Below, piece after piece: positions 7,479 to 15,034 of a stretch of DNA of 27,331 bases. The notes beneath the pieces are model-generated. The model saw nothing but the letters and a program-made list of their open reading frames with translations, searched no databases and had not been told where the DNA came from. The number at the start of each line of letters is the position of its first letter. Within the stretch, counting starts at the first letter, position 1. The position numbers and the translations under genes are program-made. Source of the stretch: Thermoplasmatales archaeon (lineage in GTDB: Archaea; Thermoplasmatota; E2; DHVEG-1); contig JAGMDE010000006.1 in NCBI GenBank assembly GCA_023128855.1, positions 1 to 27,331 of the forward strand. Direction: 5' to 3'.

Positions 7479-7638
7479 GTTAGATTTAAATATGGGGAAA
7501 TATAAATAATATAGTGAAAATATAAAAAAATGGTGGACATGGAAATTATTGAAGAAATTCCTGTGTTGCCCTATAAAGTTTAAATAAAAACTGACTCCAT
7601 ATTTATTAATAAATATGTGAAAAAAGAGATGATATAAG

Positions 7639-9516
7639 ATGAATAAAAAAATAATATGTTTTCTACTTGTCATTTGTTTTTTAATCCCTCCTCTAACTAA
7701 TTGCACTGCAATTTCGGTTCTCGACGAGGATTCAAAATGCTATGGATTTATTGTAACATATGTTGATCAAGGAACATATCCTATTATAGATAGAATAAAT
7801 TGTAAAATTCGGCATTTAATTAATGACTTATTACGGGAGCAAATACCAATATATTGGACTGCAGAAGATATTAACGTTGATATTAAAAAGATGAATTCTA
7901 GCTATATAAGTCAAAATAAATTATTTGAACCAGGAAGCTTCATCATTCCATTTACAGGTAATTCTACAGATGATAAAAAAATAATTTCAATAATGTACGA
8001 TTACAACCAGAGTAGTGAAATCGAGACTTATGATGAAATAAACATTCCGATATATATTATATCAGAGCAGATAAACGTGCAAGCTTTTCCTTTAAATGAT
8101 GTTAAAGTTGCCCAGCTTTACAGTCGAGTTACTACTGGAGGATTTATTTTTTTAGAAGTACTATCTAAATGTGGATTTTTAAATGTTGAAATTATTGAAA
8201 ATAAGAACATTTATTCTAAATTAAATTTAGATGATTTTAATGTATTATTTCATCCAGGGAGATTACATGATCCTCTTCCTGTAGTATTACACACGATTTA
8301 CGAAGATATTGTTTATAGAGAATCTGTTGGAGTTCGGGATTTTATAAACAAGGGAGGAGGATATATCGGTGTTTGTGGAGGACTATTAAAAGCATCAGCA
8401 GGTTGTATTCTAGGAGGAGGAATACCGATCTACCAAAAAAGGCAAGTTTATAACCCAAAACTCCGAAGTATTGGAAGTTTTGCAATTACCGATATTTTAA
8501 CTAGCTTACCTCCTAGTTTGTCGAAAGATGTTCAAATTAAAATAATTGATAATTCATCTCCAATCGCTTATGGTTTAAATGAAGTAATATGGGACAGTTG
8601 GTTTGGAGGGCATGAAGTTAGTCATACTGGTAAAAATGTTAATGTTGTTGCTAATTTTCACAATACTGGAACAAAAATTGATGGGACTCCAGACTGGCTT
8701 ACAACAACCTTTGGCAAGGGTAAGGTAGCAACTTTTTCAACCCATCCAGAAATTGCAGCAATGGGATATTTTACAAATTATGAATGCAAACCAAATAATG
8801 GGAAAATTATTATCTCTAATTCATTGTTCCATACAACAGCAGAAGATAAGATAGATTATCAAACACACCATTCTAGAAACTTAACTTATCTAGAAGATAT
8901 TTGGAAAGCAACAGCAAATTTGAACAGCGGAATTAATGAAATAGAGAAAATTTTCAATCCGATAAGAGAAGGGATTAACGAAACCAACGACTATCTTGAT
9001 TATTTAACTGACAAAACATCTGAAATTATTAGTCTAATAGAAGATATTGCAGATGAAAATAAGATAGAAGAAGGTACAATTGAATACAAATTCTATCTTG
9101 GTCTAGATTTTGTAAAAGATGTGAAAATATTCTATTATCGTATTCTAAAAAAATTTCTTGAAAATGCAACAACAGTTTTTGATAAAATCGAATTAATTTA
9201 TTACTTGTTAAAAAATGAACCTGATTTTAACAATCAATTAAAAACGTTAATAATTGACCTATCTGACAGAATAAACAAAACTAACGAGATTCTCCAGAAT
9301 GGAGAAGATATGCTTGACAGTTATAAACAGAACCTATTAAAATATCAAAAAAAGTTATTCCAATCTAGAATTAAGGAATATAAGCTGAAAAAAGAAGGAA
9401 ATAGTTTTTATATACATGTCTACTCAGGATTTACACCAGTTATACATACATATTTCAATTCATTGAAATTTTTAAGACACAATTGGTATAACTATGAAGC
9501 TAGCATAGTTGTCTAA
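7639..9516 (+). CDS. Secreted protein with class I amidotransferase-like (BPL_N-type) domain
   Basis: A 625-residue protein. Residues 1-25 are a signal peptide; LTNC at 19-22 is not a convincing lipobox. The central domain (about 145-400) carries a nucleophile elbow YIGVCGG with C246, and a later FSTHPE with H369 and E371. This is the Cys-His-Glu arrangement of class I glutamine amidotransferase-like folds. The preceding LFHPGR and FINKGGGYIGVCGG fit the N-terminal domain of biotin-protein-ligase-like proteins (BPL_N). The C-terminal 200 residues (about 420-600) are Lys/Glu/Ile-rich and probably helical or coiled coil. It stands alone between inverted 40-bp repeats; the right one starts at the base after its stop codon. 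Substrate and role are unknown, perhaps extracellular amidase or peptidase activity. Confidence 0.85.
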   Translation: MNKKIICFLLVICFLIPPLTNCTAISVLDEDSKCYGFIVTYVDQGTYPIIDRINCKIRHLINDLLREQIPIYWTAEDINVDIKKMNSSYISQNKLFEPGSFIIPFTGNSTDDKKIISIMYDYNQSSEIETYDEINIPIYIISEQINVQAFPLNDVKVAQLYSRVTTGGFIFLEVLSKCGFLNVEIIENKNIYSKLNLDDFNVLFHPGRLHDPLPVVLHTIYEDIVYRESVGVRDFINKGGGYIGVCGGLLKASAGCILGGGIPIYQKRQVYNPKLRSIGSFAITDILTSLPPSLSKDVQIKIIDNSSPIAYGLNEVIWDSWFGGHEVSHTGKNVNVVANFHNTGTKIDGTPDWLTTTFGKGKVATFSTHPEIAAMGYFTNYECKPNNGKIIISNSLFHTTAEDKIDYQTHHSRNLTYLEDIWKATANLNSGINEIEKIFNPIREGINETNDYLDYLTDKTSEIISLIEDIADENKIEEGTIEYKFYLGLDFVKDVKIFYYRILKKFLENATTVFDKIELIYYLLKNEPDFNNQLKTLIIDLSDRINKTNEILQNGEDMLDSYKQNLLKYQKKLFQSRIKEYKLKKEGNSFYIHVYSGFTPVIHTYFNSLKFLRHNWYNYEASIVV

Positions 9517-9556
9517 CGGGTACTGCTGCATGTAGGGTGTTGCATTTGCGGTGTTA
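9517..9556 (-). repeat. CAACAC-rich intergenic repeat, copy C (right inverted repeat)
   Basis: The reverse complement matches copy B (7367-7406) at 35 of 40 positions. The repeat begins immediately after the TAA of the 625-aa gene, so coding and repeat abut with no spacer. Confidence 0.7.
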
Positions 9557-9718
9557 TTTTTGTATTATGTTTACTTGAGTTTTCTAATATATCATGTTTT
9601 TATTCTGGAGTCAATAGAAACATCATTAATACTGGTGTTTGTTGGATTTCCTTTTTCTTATTTGCTAATTAAATCTACTAACTTATTAGATCATATTGGA
9701 GAAATTGGTTCTGTATAA
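9551..9718 (+). CDS. Small hydrophobic ORF, possibly a truncated membrane protein
   Basis: A frame opening at GTG 9551 encodes 55 residues ending IGEIGSV. It has two hydrophobic stretches (about 1-19 and 24-40) around a short polar turn (ILESIETS). There is no ATG and no ribosome site, and its 5' end runs into repeat copy C. It may be the 3' end of a membrane-protein gene cut by that repeat, or a chance frame in T-rich DNA. I could not assign a family. Confidence 0.25.
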   Translation: MLFLYYVYLSFLIYHVFILESIETSLILVFVGFPFSYLLIKSTNLLDHIGEIGSV

Positions 9719-9720
9719 TT

Positions 9721-9756
9721 GAGGCGTGTTGAAAGAGTAGTGTTGAATTTGGTGTG
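9721..9756 (-). repeat. CAACAC-rich intergenic repeat, copy D
   Basis: On the minus strand CACACCAAATTCAACACTAC is followed by a second TTCAACAC. This parallels copy A (CACACCATTTTCAACACTAC then TTCAACAC). It starts 3 nt after the stop of the small hydrophobic ORF. Confidence 0.5.
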
Positions 9757-9775
9757 GTTTATCATATTGAAAATC

Positions 9776-10630
9776 CTACCAATCTGACAAAGATTTGTGA
9801 AATTTTACCTTAATTCCATCAGGTTTCATATCTTTAATTGCTCTAGTTGGAAACAATGTAAGTTGTTTTTCAACATCTGAAGGTATTGGAATAGTACCTT
9901 TGAGATTTCTTTTTTCAATCTCTATTGCCCCGTCAATTATTATGTTGAATAAAGATACAAGATTTGAATAGTGATAGTTTGCAAAATTATTTGTTGAAAT
10001 AAAACTATCTTTTGTTATTGGTAGTTCCATTTGTTTTTCAAAGTTTAATGTAACATTTTTTGGGATTGGTAATATTCCTACTTCATTTTTTCCCTGGATG
10101 ATTCTACTTCTGATGGAACTACGGTGTATCCATTCATCTCGTATATCTTGTAATTCCTTAAACCAATAATTAAATTTGTTAATCTTTGAACCTAAATTTG
10201 ATTCTTTTTTCATTATCTCTACTCGAAATCTAACTTTTTTAAAATCTCTATCTCCACCTCTTGCACGTAATTCTAATAAATTTGTTAGAAACACTGCCAT
10301 AGAATCAAGTGCAGATTTTGTATGGATTAAACAATCAGTTACACATAAAGAATGAGCGGTTTGGCCAATTGGATCCATTATTAAATTATTAGAATCCATT
10401 TCGTTTTCAATTTCACTTTCAATTGATATTGCTTTCGAACTCACTAATTTTACCCATTGTATTTTTCTTAAACTATCTGTTAGTGGTTCATACATTAATT
10501 TCTTTTTTTTCTTGATTATAATAGCTCCAAGTTCTACTAATTTCTTTGGATTAACTTCTTTAAGAAATTGGGGCATTATTTCTGTAAAAATTGTACCTTC
10601 TAATTTTTTTGGAAATGGAGGTAAACTCAT
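9776..10630 (-). CDS. Uncharacterised protein with HEPN-like R-x4-H motif
   Basis: A 284-residue soluble, mostly helical protein. Helices around CLIHTKSALDSMAVFL (100-115) and a later RDEWIHR (R164, H169) resemble HEPN domains, whose RNase active site is R-x4-6-H preceded by a long helix with conserved polar residues. There is no membrane segment. Positions 10638 (TTG) and 10630 (ATG) are in frame. I prefer the ATG because a TTTAAATTATATAT box lies about 10-23 nt upstream, consistent with a leaderless or near-leaderless start. No nucleotidyltransferase (MNT) partner is adjacent; the next gene on the other side is a transposase. Function as an RNase toxin or defence protein is inference from one motif. 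Confidence 0.75.
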   Translation of the reverse strand: MSLPPFPKKLEGTIFTEIMPQFLKEVNPKKLVELGAIIIKKKKKLMYEPLTDSLRKIQWVKLVSSKAISIESEIENEMDSNNLIMDPIGQTAHSLCVTDCLIHTKSALDSMAVFLTNLLELRARGGDRDFKKVRFRVEIMKKESNLGSKINKFNYWFKELQDIRDEWIHRSSIRSRIIQGKNEVGILPIPKNVTLNFEKQMELPITKDSFISTNNFANYHYSNLVSLFNIIIDGAIEIEKRNLKGTIPIPSDVEKQLTLFPTRAIKDMKPDGIKVKFHKSLSDW

Positions 10631-10794
10631 ATTAATCAAATATATAATTTAAAGTGTAGTAAATAGTCTTTTTTATCATATACGTGGGAATACTTTCACT
10701 CACCTCAACAGAAGGTTTATAAGGAGAAAATACATAATAATTATGTAATTATAATTTTGATAAAATACAAATAATATTAGTTTAAAATTGGCCA

Positions 10795-10816
10795 CCAAAG
10801 TGCGGACACACTTTGG
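10795..10816. repeat. Hairpin upstream of transposase (probable left end element)
   Basis: CCAAAGTG-CGGACA-CACTTTGG is a perfect 8-bp stem with a 6-nt loop, flanked by GCC(10791)/GGC-type pairs, 20 nt before the transposase ATG. It is GC-rich in an AT-rich spacer. It may be the left terminal structure of the element or a transcript hairpin limiting transposase expression. No matching sequence was found at the 3' side. Confidence 0.5.
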
Positions 10817-10836
10817 CAGCCTTGAGGCCGATAAAT

Positions 10837-11781
10837 ATGGTATCAACCCCAAACAAGCAGATAATAAAAGAAATTGAAAAACCTTTTTGTTGTACACACT
10901 GCGGTAGTGAAAAATATATCAAATATGGTAAAAAGAATGGTAAGCAAATCTACATGTGTAAAAATTGTAACTGTCGTTTTGTAGATAATCTATACTTTGA
11001 AAGACTAAAAGCGGATCCTAAAATAATCTGTGTTACCTTAGATTTATATTTTAAAGGAATAAGTCTTCGAAAAATTTCAGATCATTTAAAACAATTCTAC
11101 GATCTTGATATTCATTTTACAACTGTATTTCATTGGATTAAAAAATACATCATAATAATGGATGAATACGTTCGTCAATTTAAACCAAATCTTAGTGATA
11201 TTTGGAATGTTGACGAGATGATGATATCTGTTAATGGTGACTGGTTTTACCTATGGAATGTAATCGACGATGAAACAAGGTTTCATCTAGCATCTGTAAT
11301 TAGCAAGAATCGAACTATTGATGAAGCAAGCAAAACACTAAGAACTGCTAAAAAAAGAAGTCATGGTAAAAGACCAACATTTATTATTACAGATGGATTG
11401 AAATCATATAATAAAGCAATTGAAGAAGAATTTCATAAGGTTCCAAGAAAGACTTTTCATATCGGAAACGTTGGAATAAGAGGAAAAAAAGGTGGTGAAG
11501 ACTACTTTGATAACAACCTTGTAGAAAGACTTCAGGGGACAATACGTGAAAGAAACAAAACTCAAAGAGGTCTAAAAGACCAGTATTCTTTATTTATTAG
11601 AGGACATCAACTGTATTATAATTTTATAAAACCTCACGAGTCGCTATATGGAAATACCCCTGCGGAAATTGCAAATGTTGATTTGGATTTAGGAAATAGG
11701 AAGTGGCAAAACCTACTTATACAGGCGATAAAATATCAAAATCGATTCTGGGGAGAGGCAAAGAATGAAGATTCATTGTAA
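10837..11781 (+). CDS. DDE transposase with N-terminal zinc ribbon (IS6/IS240-like)
   Basis: A 314-residue transposase. A zinc ribbon (C19/C22 and C41/C44) opens the protein. A helix-turn-helix region follows (GISLRKISDHLKQFY, about 74-88), then a DDE catalytic core with D126 (WNVDEM), D186 (IITDGLKSY) and E230 (NNLVERLQGT). This order is typical of archaeal IS6/IS240-like (DDE_Tnp_IS240) transposases. All three catalytic residues are present and there is no frameshift. The ATG at 10837 is preferred over an upstream TTG (10813) that would lie inside the hairpin. The reading frame runs 17 bp into the next gene. The last 13 or so residues (NRFWGEAKNEDSL) look like read-through, because no right end is visible before the neighbour. 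Confidence 0.9.
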   Translation: MVSTPNKQIIKEIEKPFCCTHCGSEKYIKYGKKNGKQIYMCKNCNCRFVDNLYFERLKADPKIICVTLDLYFKGISLRKISDHLKQFYDLDIHFTTVFHWIKKYIIIMDEYVRQFKPNLSDIWNVDEMMISVNGDWFYLWNVIDDETRFHLASVISKNRTIDEASKTLRTAKKRSHGKRPTFIITDGLKSYNKAIEEEFHKVPRKTFHIGNVGIRGKKGGEDYFDNNLVERLQGTIRERNKTQRGLKDQYSLFIRGHQLYYNFIKPHESLYGNTPAEIANVDLDLGNRKWQNLLIQAIKYQNRFWGEAKNEDSL

Positions 11782-12535
11782 TCAATGCGGAGAGGAGGTA
11801 GATAGTCTACTACCATTCAAATGTAGATATTGTGGCCTTCATTATTGTAAACATCATCATCTTCCTGAAAATCATAATTGTGTAAATTTACCATCAAGAA
11901 GACCGTTAATAAAGCAACCTGATAAGCCTTTAATTAAATCTGAAGAATCCGATGTAACAGAACCACTTCCAGAAGTTGAAGATGAAAAAGAACCCGAAAT
12001 AAAAAATGAGTCTGAAGCTGATCTTAATATTAAGATTATCGATCAAGAAAAACCTAAAAAAAGTAAAAAAGTAAAAAGATATCGCAGTCGAAAATATAAC
12101 ATTCGTATATCTAATCTTGCTAAGATTTTTTTAGCGTCTTTAATTTTATTTATTATCCTTCATCTAATTTTGCCATCTGCTCCGTTAAGAGAAGTATGGA
12201 TGCTTTACATTATTGTTTTGTGTGTAACAGAGGTAACTGGATTGCTTTTATTGTTATTCAATTTAGATAGGATTAGTATCCATACGACCTTAAGATTATG
12301 GGGACTACGAATTTTAGCAGGAATTATTTTATTTATTGGTCTATGGTTTTTAGTAATGCTTTGGATTTCAAGTATGTTTTATATGATATTTTATCCGTTC
12401 ATTGATGTAGATCCACTGATTGATTTTCTTTCAATACTGCCGTTTTTAATTCCTGGTTTTGGTCTTATGGGAATTGGAGGATATCTTGAATTTAAATTTA
12501 GAAGAGAATCTGGGTTAATAGTACATAGAGGATGA
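11765..12535 (+). CDS. AN1-type zinc finger membrane protein
   Basis: A 256-residue protein with a complete N-terminal AN1 finger: C5, C8, C20, C23, C28, H31, H37 and C39 in the exact C-x2-C-x11-C-x2-C-x4-C-x2-H-x5-H-x-C spacing. A charged Glu/Lys-rich linker (about 45-110) follows, then about four hydrophobic segments (about 115-136, 143-167, 176-205, 215-243). The finger should face the cytoplasm. AN1 fingers in eukaryotes bind ubiquitin or proteasome-related partners; archaeal versions fused to membrane domains are common but uncharacterised. GGGGAGAGG 7 nt before the ATG is a good ribosome site and lies inside the transposase 3' end. The 17-bp overlap means that the two are read in different frames from one region. 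Confidence 0.88.
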   Translation: MKIHCNQCGEEVDSLLPFKCRYCGLHYCKHHHLPENHNCVNLPSRRPLIKQPDKPLIKSEESDVTEPLPEVEDEKEPEIKNESEADLNIKIIDQEKPKKSKKVKRYRSRKYNIRISNLAKIFLASLILFIILHLILPSAPLREVWMLYIIVLCVTEVTGLLLLLFNLDRISIHTTLRLWGLRILAGIILFIGLWFLVMLWISSMFYMIFYPFIDVDPLIDFLSILPFLIPGFGLMGIGGYLEFKFRRESGLIVHRG

Positions 12536-12585
12536 TGGTAAAATAAACATATATTTTTATTAGAATTTAACAAGAAGGTAGAAAA

Positions 12586-13092
12586 ATGGAAGATAATAAA
12601 CTATTTAGAGAGATAGAAAAGCGTGAAAGATTAGTACAAATATTCATAATTATAGGTGGATTTTTTGTAGCATATAGTGGAGAAGAATACCGGACAATAA
12701 TGATGTTAATGTTTTTCCAATTCCTTATTCTCGTTTTATTATATTACATATTTTTATCAAGAACAAAAATGACGCCGCTGATTAATTGGTTAGCATTTGG
12801 ATCAGGAATGTTTTATAGTTTTTTCATATCTTTATATGTTAAAATTCTTACAAAACTTCCAGATTGGTATTTTTTTATATCTTTCGTTGTATTTACTTTC
12901 ATATTTACTTTTGCACTAATCTATCCTGGAGGTACTGAGCATTATACATGGAAGTTATATAATAAGTTGGATAGCATATATCTGAAAAATCCAAGAAGAT
13001 TTAGTAAAATATCAAAAATCTTAGCAATTATTTTAATAATTTTATTGATATTAGAGACAATATTACTTAATTTTTGGAATCCTTTTAATTAA
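12586..13092 (+). CDS. Small multi-pass membrane protein
   Basis: A 168-residue protein with about five hydrophobic segments: roughly 17-31, 38-56, 65-85, 92-112 and 142-162. A polar loop between the last two has KLYNKLDSIYLKNPRRFSK. I do not recognise the family. It follows the AN1 gene by 50 nt on the same strand, with AGAAGGT about 6-12 nt before the ATG as ribosome site, so the two may be co-transcribed. A repeat (copy E) begins 8 nt after its stop. Confidence 0.75.
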   Translation: MEDNKLFREIEKRERLVQIFIIIGGFFVAYSGEEYRTIMMLMFFQFLILVLLYYIFLSRTKMTPLINWLAFGSGMFYSFFISLYVKILTKLPDWYFFISFVVFTFIFTFALIYPGGTEHYTWKLYNKLDSIYLKNPRRFSKISKILAIILIILLILETILLNFWNPFN

Positions 13093-13100
13093 AAATTTTA

Positions 13101-13140
13101 TAACACTACTAATTCAACACTTCTCAGTTCAACAGAACGG
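13101..13140 (+). repeat. CAACAC-rich intergenic repeat, copy E
   Basis: Positions 13102-13139 match copy A (4289-4326) at 33 of 38 positions, same orientation, 8.8 kb apart. The layout also matches copies B and C. Confidence 0.65.
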
Positions 13141-13180
13141 AGAAATTGATTCCCCAAATGATCACAGCAGACCAAAAAGA

Positions 13181-13226
13181 CACAACCACACACGCAACAC
13201 TACCGTCAGACCCACGCCCCAACACC
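13181..13226 (+). repeat. CAACAC-rich intergenic repeat, copy F (degenerate)
   Basis: CACACGCAACACTACC and a later CCCCAACACC repeat the same motif about 40 bp after copy E. The stretch is strikingly C/A-rich against its AT-rich surroundings. Similarity to the other copies is weaker. Confidence 0.35.
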
Positions 13227-13239
13227 AAATTTTGATAGA

Positions 13240-13296
13240 AAACTTTTTATATAAGTTTTTAAATGTCGTTAAAAAGCGTATCGAAAAGTATAAATA
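13240..13296 (+). promoter_or_regulatory. Two BRE/TATA-like promoters of tfb
   Basis: A GAAAAC-TTTTTATATAAG element (TATA 13246-13254) and a CGAAAAG-TATAAATA element (TATA 13289-13296) are both preceded by purine-rich BRE-like bases. The second is centred 28 nt before ATG 13321, the spacing expected for a leaderless start there, and too close to ATG 13303 for that codon to be in its transcript. Confidence 0.5.
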
Positions 13297-13320
13297 AATA
13301 AAATGGGGGAATGCGTAGAT

Positions 13321-14271
13321 ATGATGCCTTCGGGAAAGAAGAAAAAGGAAAAACCAAGCATAGAAGAGATAACTAGGTGTCCAAAGTGTGGAGGAACACA
13401 TCTAACCAAGGATTATTCTAGAGCAGAGTTAGTTTGTGAGGAATGTGGACTTGTAATTGATGAAGATTTTATAGATCACGGACCTGAGTGGAGAGCATTT
13501 GACAGCGATCAAAGAGAAAAGAGAGCCCGTGTTGGAGCTCCGATGACATATACTATTCACGATAAGGGTCTTAGTACAATGATTGGTTGGAAAAATCGCG
13601 ACTCTTATGGTAAATCTATTCCAACTAGAAACAGAGCTCAATTATATCGTCTAAGAAAATGGCAGCGAAGAATTAGAATTTCTGATGCAACTGAAAGAAA
13701 CCTTGCTTTTGCATTATCTGAACTTGACAGAATGGCCTCAGGTATGGGCCTACCTAGAAATGTTAGGGAAACAGCAGCTATGATTTATAGAAAAGCTGTT
13801 CTAAAGAACCTTATCCGTGGAAGAAGTATTGAAGGTGTATCTGCAGCTGCATTATATGCTGCATGCAGACAATGTAACGTTCCAAGAACACTTGATGAAA
13901 TAGCAGGTTCTTCAAGAGTTTCTAGAAAAGAAATCGGTAGAACATATCGTTTTATTGCTCGTGAACTTGGACTTAAACTTATGCCAACATCACCACAGGA
14001 CTACATATCTCGTTTCTGCAGTGAACTAAAACTTTCTGGAGATGTTCAATCAAAAGCAATTGAAATATTAAAAGACGCAGCAGATAAAGAACTTACTAGT
14101 GGACGTGGACCAACTGGTGTCGCAGCAGCTTCAATTTATATTTCTTCAATTCTTTGTGGCGAGCGAAGAACACAAAGAGAAGTAGCAGATGTTGCTGGTG
14201 TAACAGAAGTTACAATTCGAAACCGTTACAAAGAATTAGCTGAAAGATTAGATATTGACATAATTCTCTAA
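13321..14271 (+). CDS. tfb: Transcription initiation factor B (TFB)
   Basis: A 316-residue TFB from ATG 13321, or 322 from ATG 13303. An N-terminal zinc ribbon (CPKCG and CEECG, C20/C23/C39/C42) recruits RNA polymerase. The B-reader/linker follows (PEWRAFD, then GWKNRDSYGKSIPTRNR). Two cyclin-fold repeats form the core, each with a GRSIEGVSAAALYAACR- or GRGPTGVAAASIYIS-type helix, and the last helix pair (TEVTIRNRYKEL) is the BRE-reading helix-turn-helix. Length and motifs are normal. It acts with TBP to place RNA polymerase at promoters. The stop lies 20 nt before the methyltransferase gene. The choice of ATG 13321 is set by the nearer TATA box; the longer start would add a Cys-containing MGECVD peptide unlike most TFBs. 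Confidence 0.97.
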   Translation: MMPSGKKKKEKPSIEEITRCPKCGGTHLTKDYSRAELVCEECGLVIDEDFIDHGPEWRAFDSDQREKRARVGAPMTYTIHDKGLSTMIGWKNRDSYGKSIPTRNRAQLYRLRKWQRRIRISDATERNLAFALSELDRMASGMGLPRNVRETAAMIYRKAVLKNLIRGRSIEGVSAAALYAACRQCNVPRTLDEIAGSSRVSRKEIGRTYRFIARELGLKLMPTSPQDYISRFCSELKLSGDVQSKAIEILKDAADKELTSGRGPTGVAAASIYISSILCGERRTQREVADVAGVTEVTIRNRYKELAERLDIDIIL

Positions 14272-14291
14272 TCTTTTCTCTTCCTTTTTTT
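14272..14291 (+). terminator. Pyrimidine/T-rich tract between tfb and rlmE
   Basis: The spacer is almost entirely T and C and ends in seven T (14285-14291) directly before the next ATG. T-runs terminate archaeal transcription, so this may separate or attenuate the two genes. It leaves no room for a ribosome site for the downstream gene. Confidence 0.35.
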
Positions 14292-14906
14292 ATGGCAACT
14301 CGTTGGTACTCGGAAAAAAAACGAGAGCATTATTATAACGAAGCAAAAAAAGTTGGATATAGAGCTCGCTCTGCGTTTAAATTAAAACAAATTCAAAATA
14401 AGTTTAATATTTTGAAAGAAGGCAACACCGTCATTGACTTAGGAGCTGCTCCTGGAGGATGGAGTCAGGTTGCTAAAGAAATTGTCGGTGAAAACGGAAC
14501 TGTTATTGGTATTGATCTATCTCCAATTATACCAATTTCTGGAATAACTTTTTTACAAGGAGATATGACTGATGAGATATCTCTTGAGGAAATAATTAAT
14601 TCACTAGATGGAAAGAAAGCTGATGTAGTTTTATCAGATATGTCTCCAGATATTTCTGGAAATTATTCAGTAGATCATGCTAGAAGCATCTATCTTTGTG
14701 AGCAAGCTCTTATGACAGCTAATCAGATTTTAAAACCTGGTGGGCATTTTATTTGCAAGGCCTTTAATGGTGAATATTTACAGGATTTTATAAAAATGAC
14801 TAAAGAAAAATATAAAAAGGTGTATCAATATATCCCAAAGGCGTCCAGAAAAACTAGTTCTGAAATATATATTATTGCAAAATTTTTGCAAAATAGACAA
14901 TTTTGA
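14292..14906 (+). CDS. rlmE: FtsJ-like 23S rRNA 2'-O-methyltransferase
   Basis: A 204-residue SAM-dependent methyltransferase of the RlmE/FtsJ family. It opens with RSAFKLKQI (K30). The SAM-binding motif is DLGAAPGGWSQV (49-60), with SDMSPDISG (D116), FICKAFNG (K156) and SSEIYII (E191), which give the complete K-D-K-E catalytic tetrad. Family members methylate the 2'-OH of a uridine in the A-loop of 23S rRNA. Length is normal for an archaeal member without a TRAM domain. It sits 20 nt after tfb on the same strand, a T-rich spacer lying between. Confidence 0.95.
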   Translation: MATRWYSEKKREHYYNEAKKVGYRARSAFKLKQIQNKFNILKEGNTVIDLGAAPGGWSQVAKEIVGENGTVIGIDLSPIIPISGITFLQGDMTDEISLEEIINSLDGKKADVVLSDMSPDISGNYSVDHARSIYLCEQALMTANQILKPGGHFICKAFNGEYLQDFIKMTKEKYKKVYQYIPKASRKTSSEIYIIAKFLQNRQF

Positions 14907-15034
14907 TGCAAAAACCGGTATATTAGTTAAAAAAATCGCCGAAAGTATTATAAAATCTGACGTATAATACATATAATATAGAATAAAAAATTCACCTTGA
15001 CATTAGTTGCACTTTTGCGGGGGAAAAATAAACA

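Noticed and set aside
7530..7583. 17-codon ORF as a second micro-peptide gene
   Set aside because: No Shine-Dalgarno, no paralogue, and the frame looks like the stub of a lost gene; reported only as part of a finding.
7284..7706. A 140-codon minus-strand open frame
   Set aside because: It covers the repeat, operator array and the start of the 625-aa gene, is rich in Phe/His/Tyr as expected of AT-rich antisense translation, and has no ribosome site.
9517..9560. Integron attC-like site, because TCTAACGGG follows a stop codon
   Set aside because: The matching GTTRRRY-type right core and paired inner boxes are not present, and the other repeat copies lack both core sites.
11700..11781. Right terminal inverted repeat of the transposase element
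   Set aside because: No sequence here matches the reverse complement of the left GGCCACCAAAGTG region.
4289..13139. The 38-bp direct repeat as attL/attR of one integrated element
   Set aside because: There are four further copies inside in both orientations, no integrase gene and no tRNA target, so a simple two-end element does not fit.
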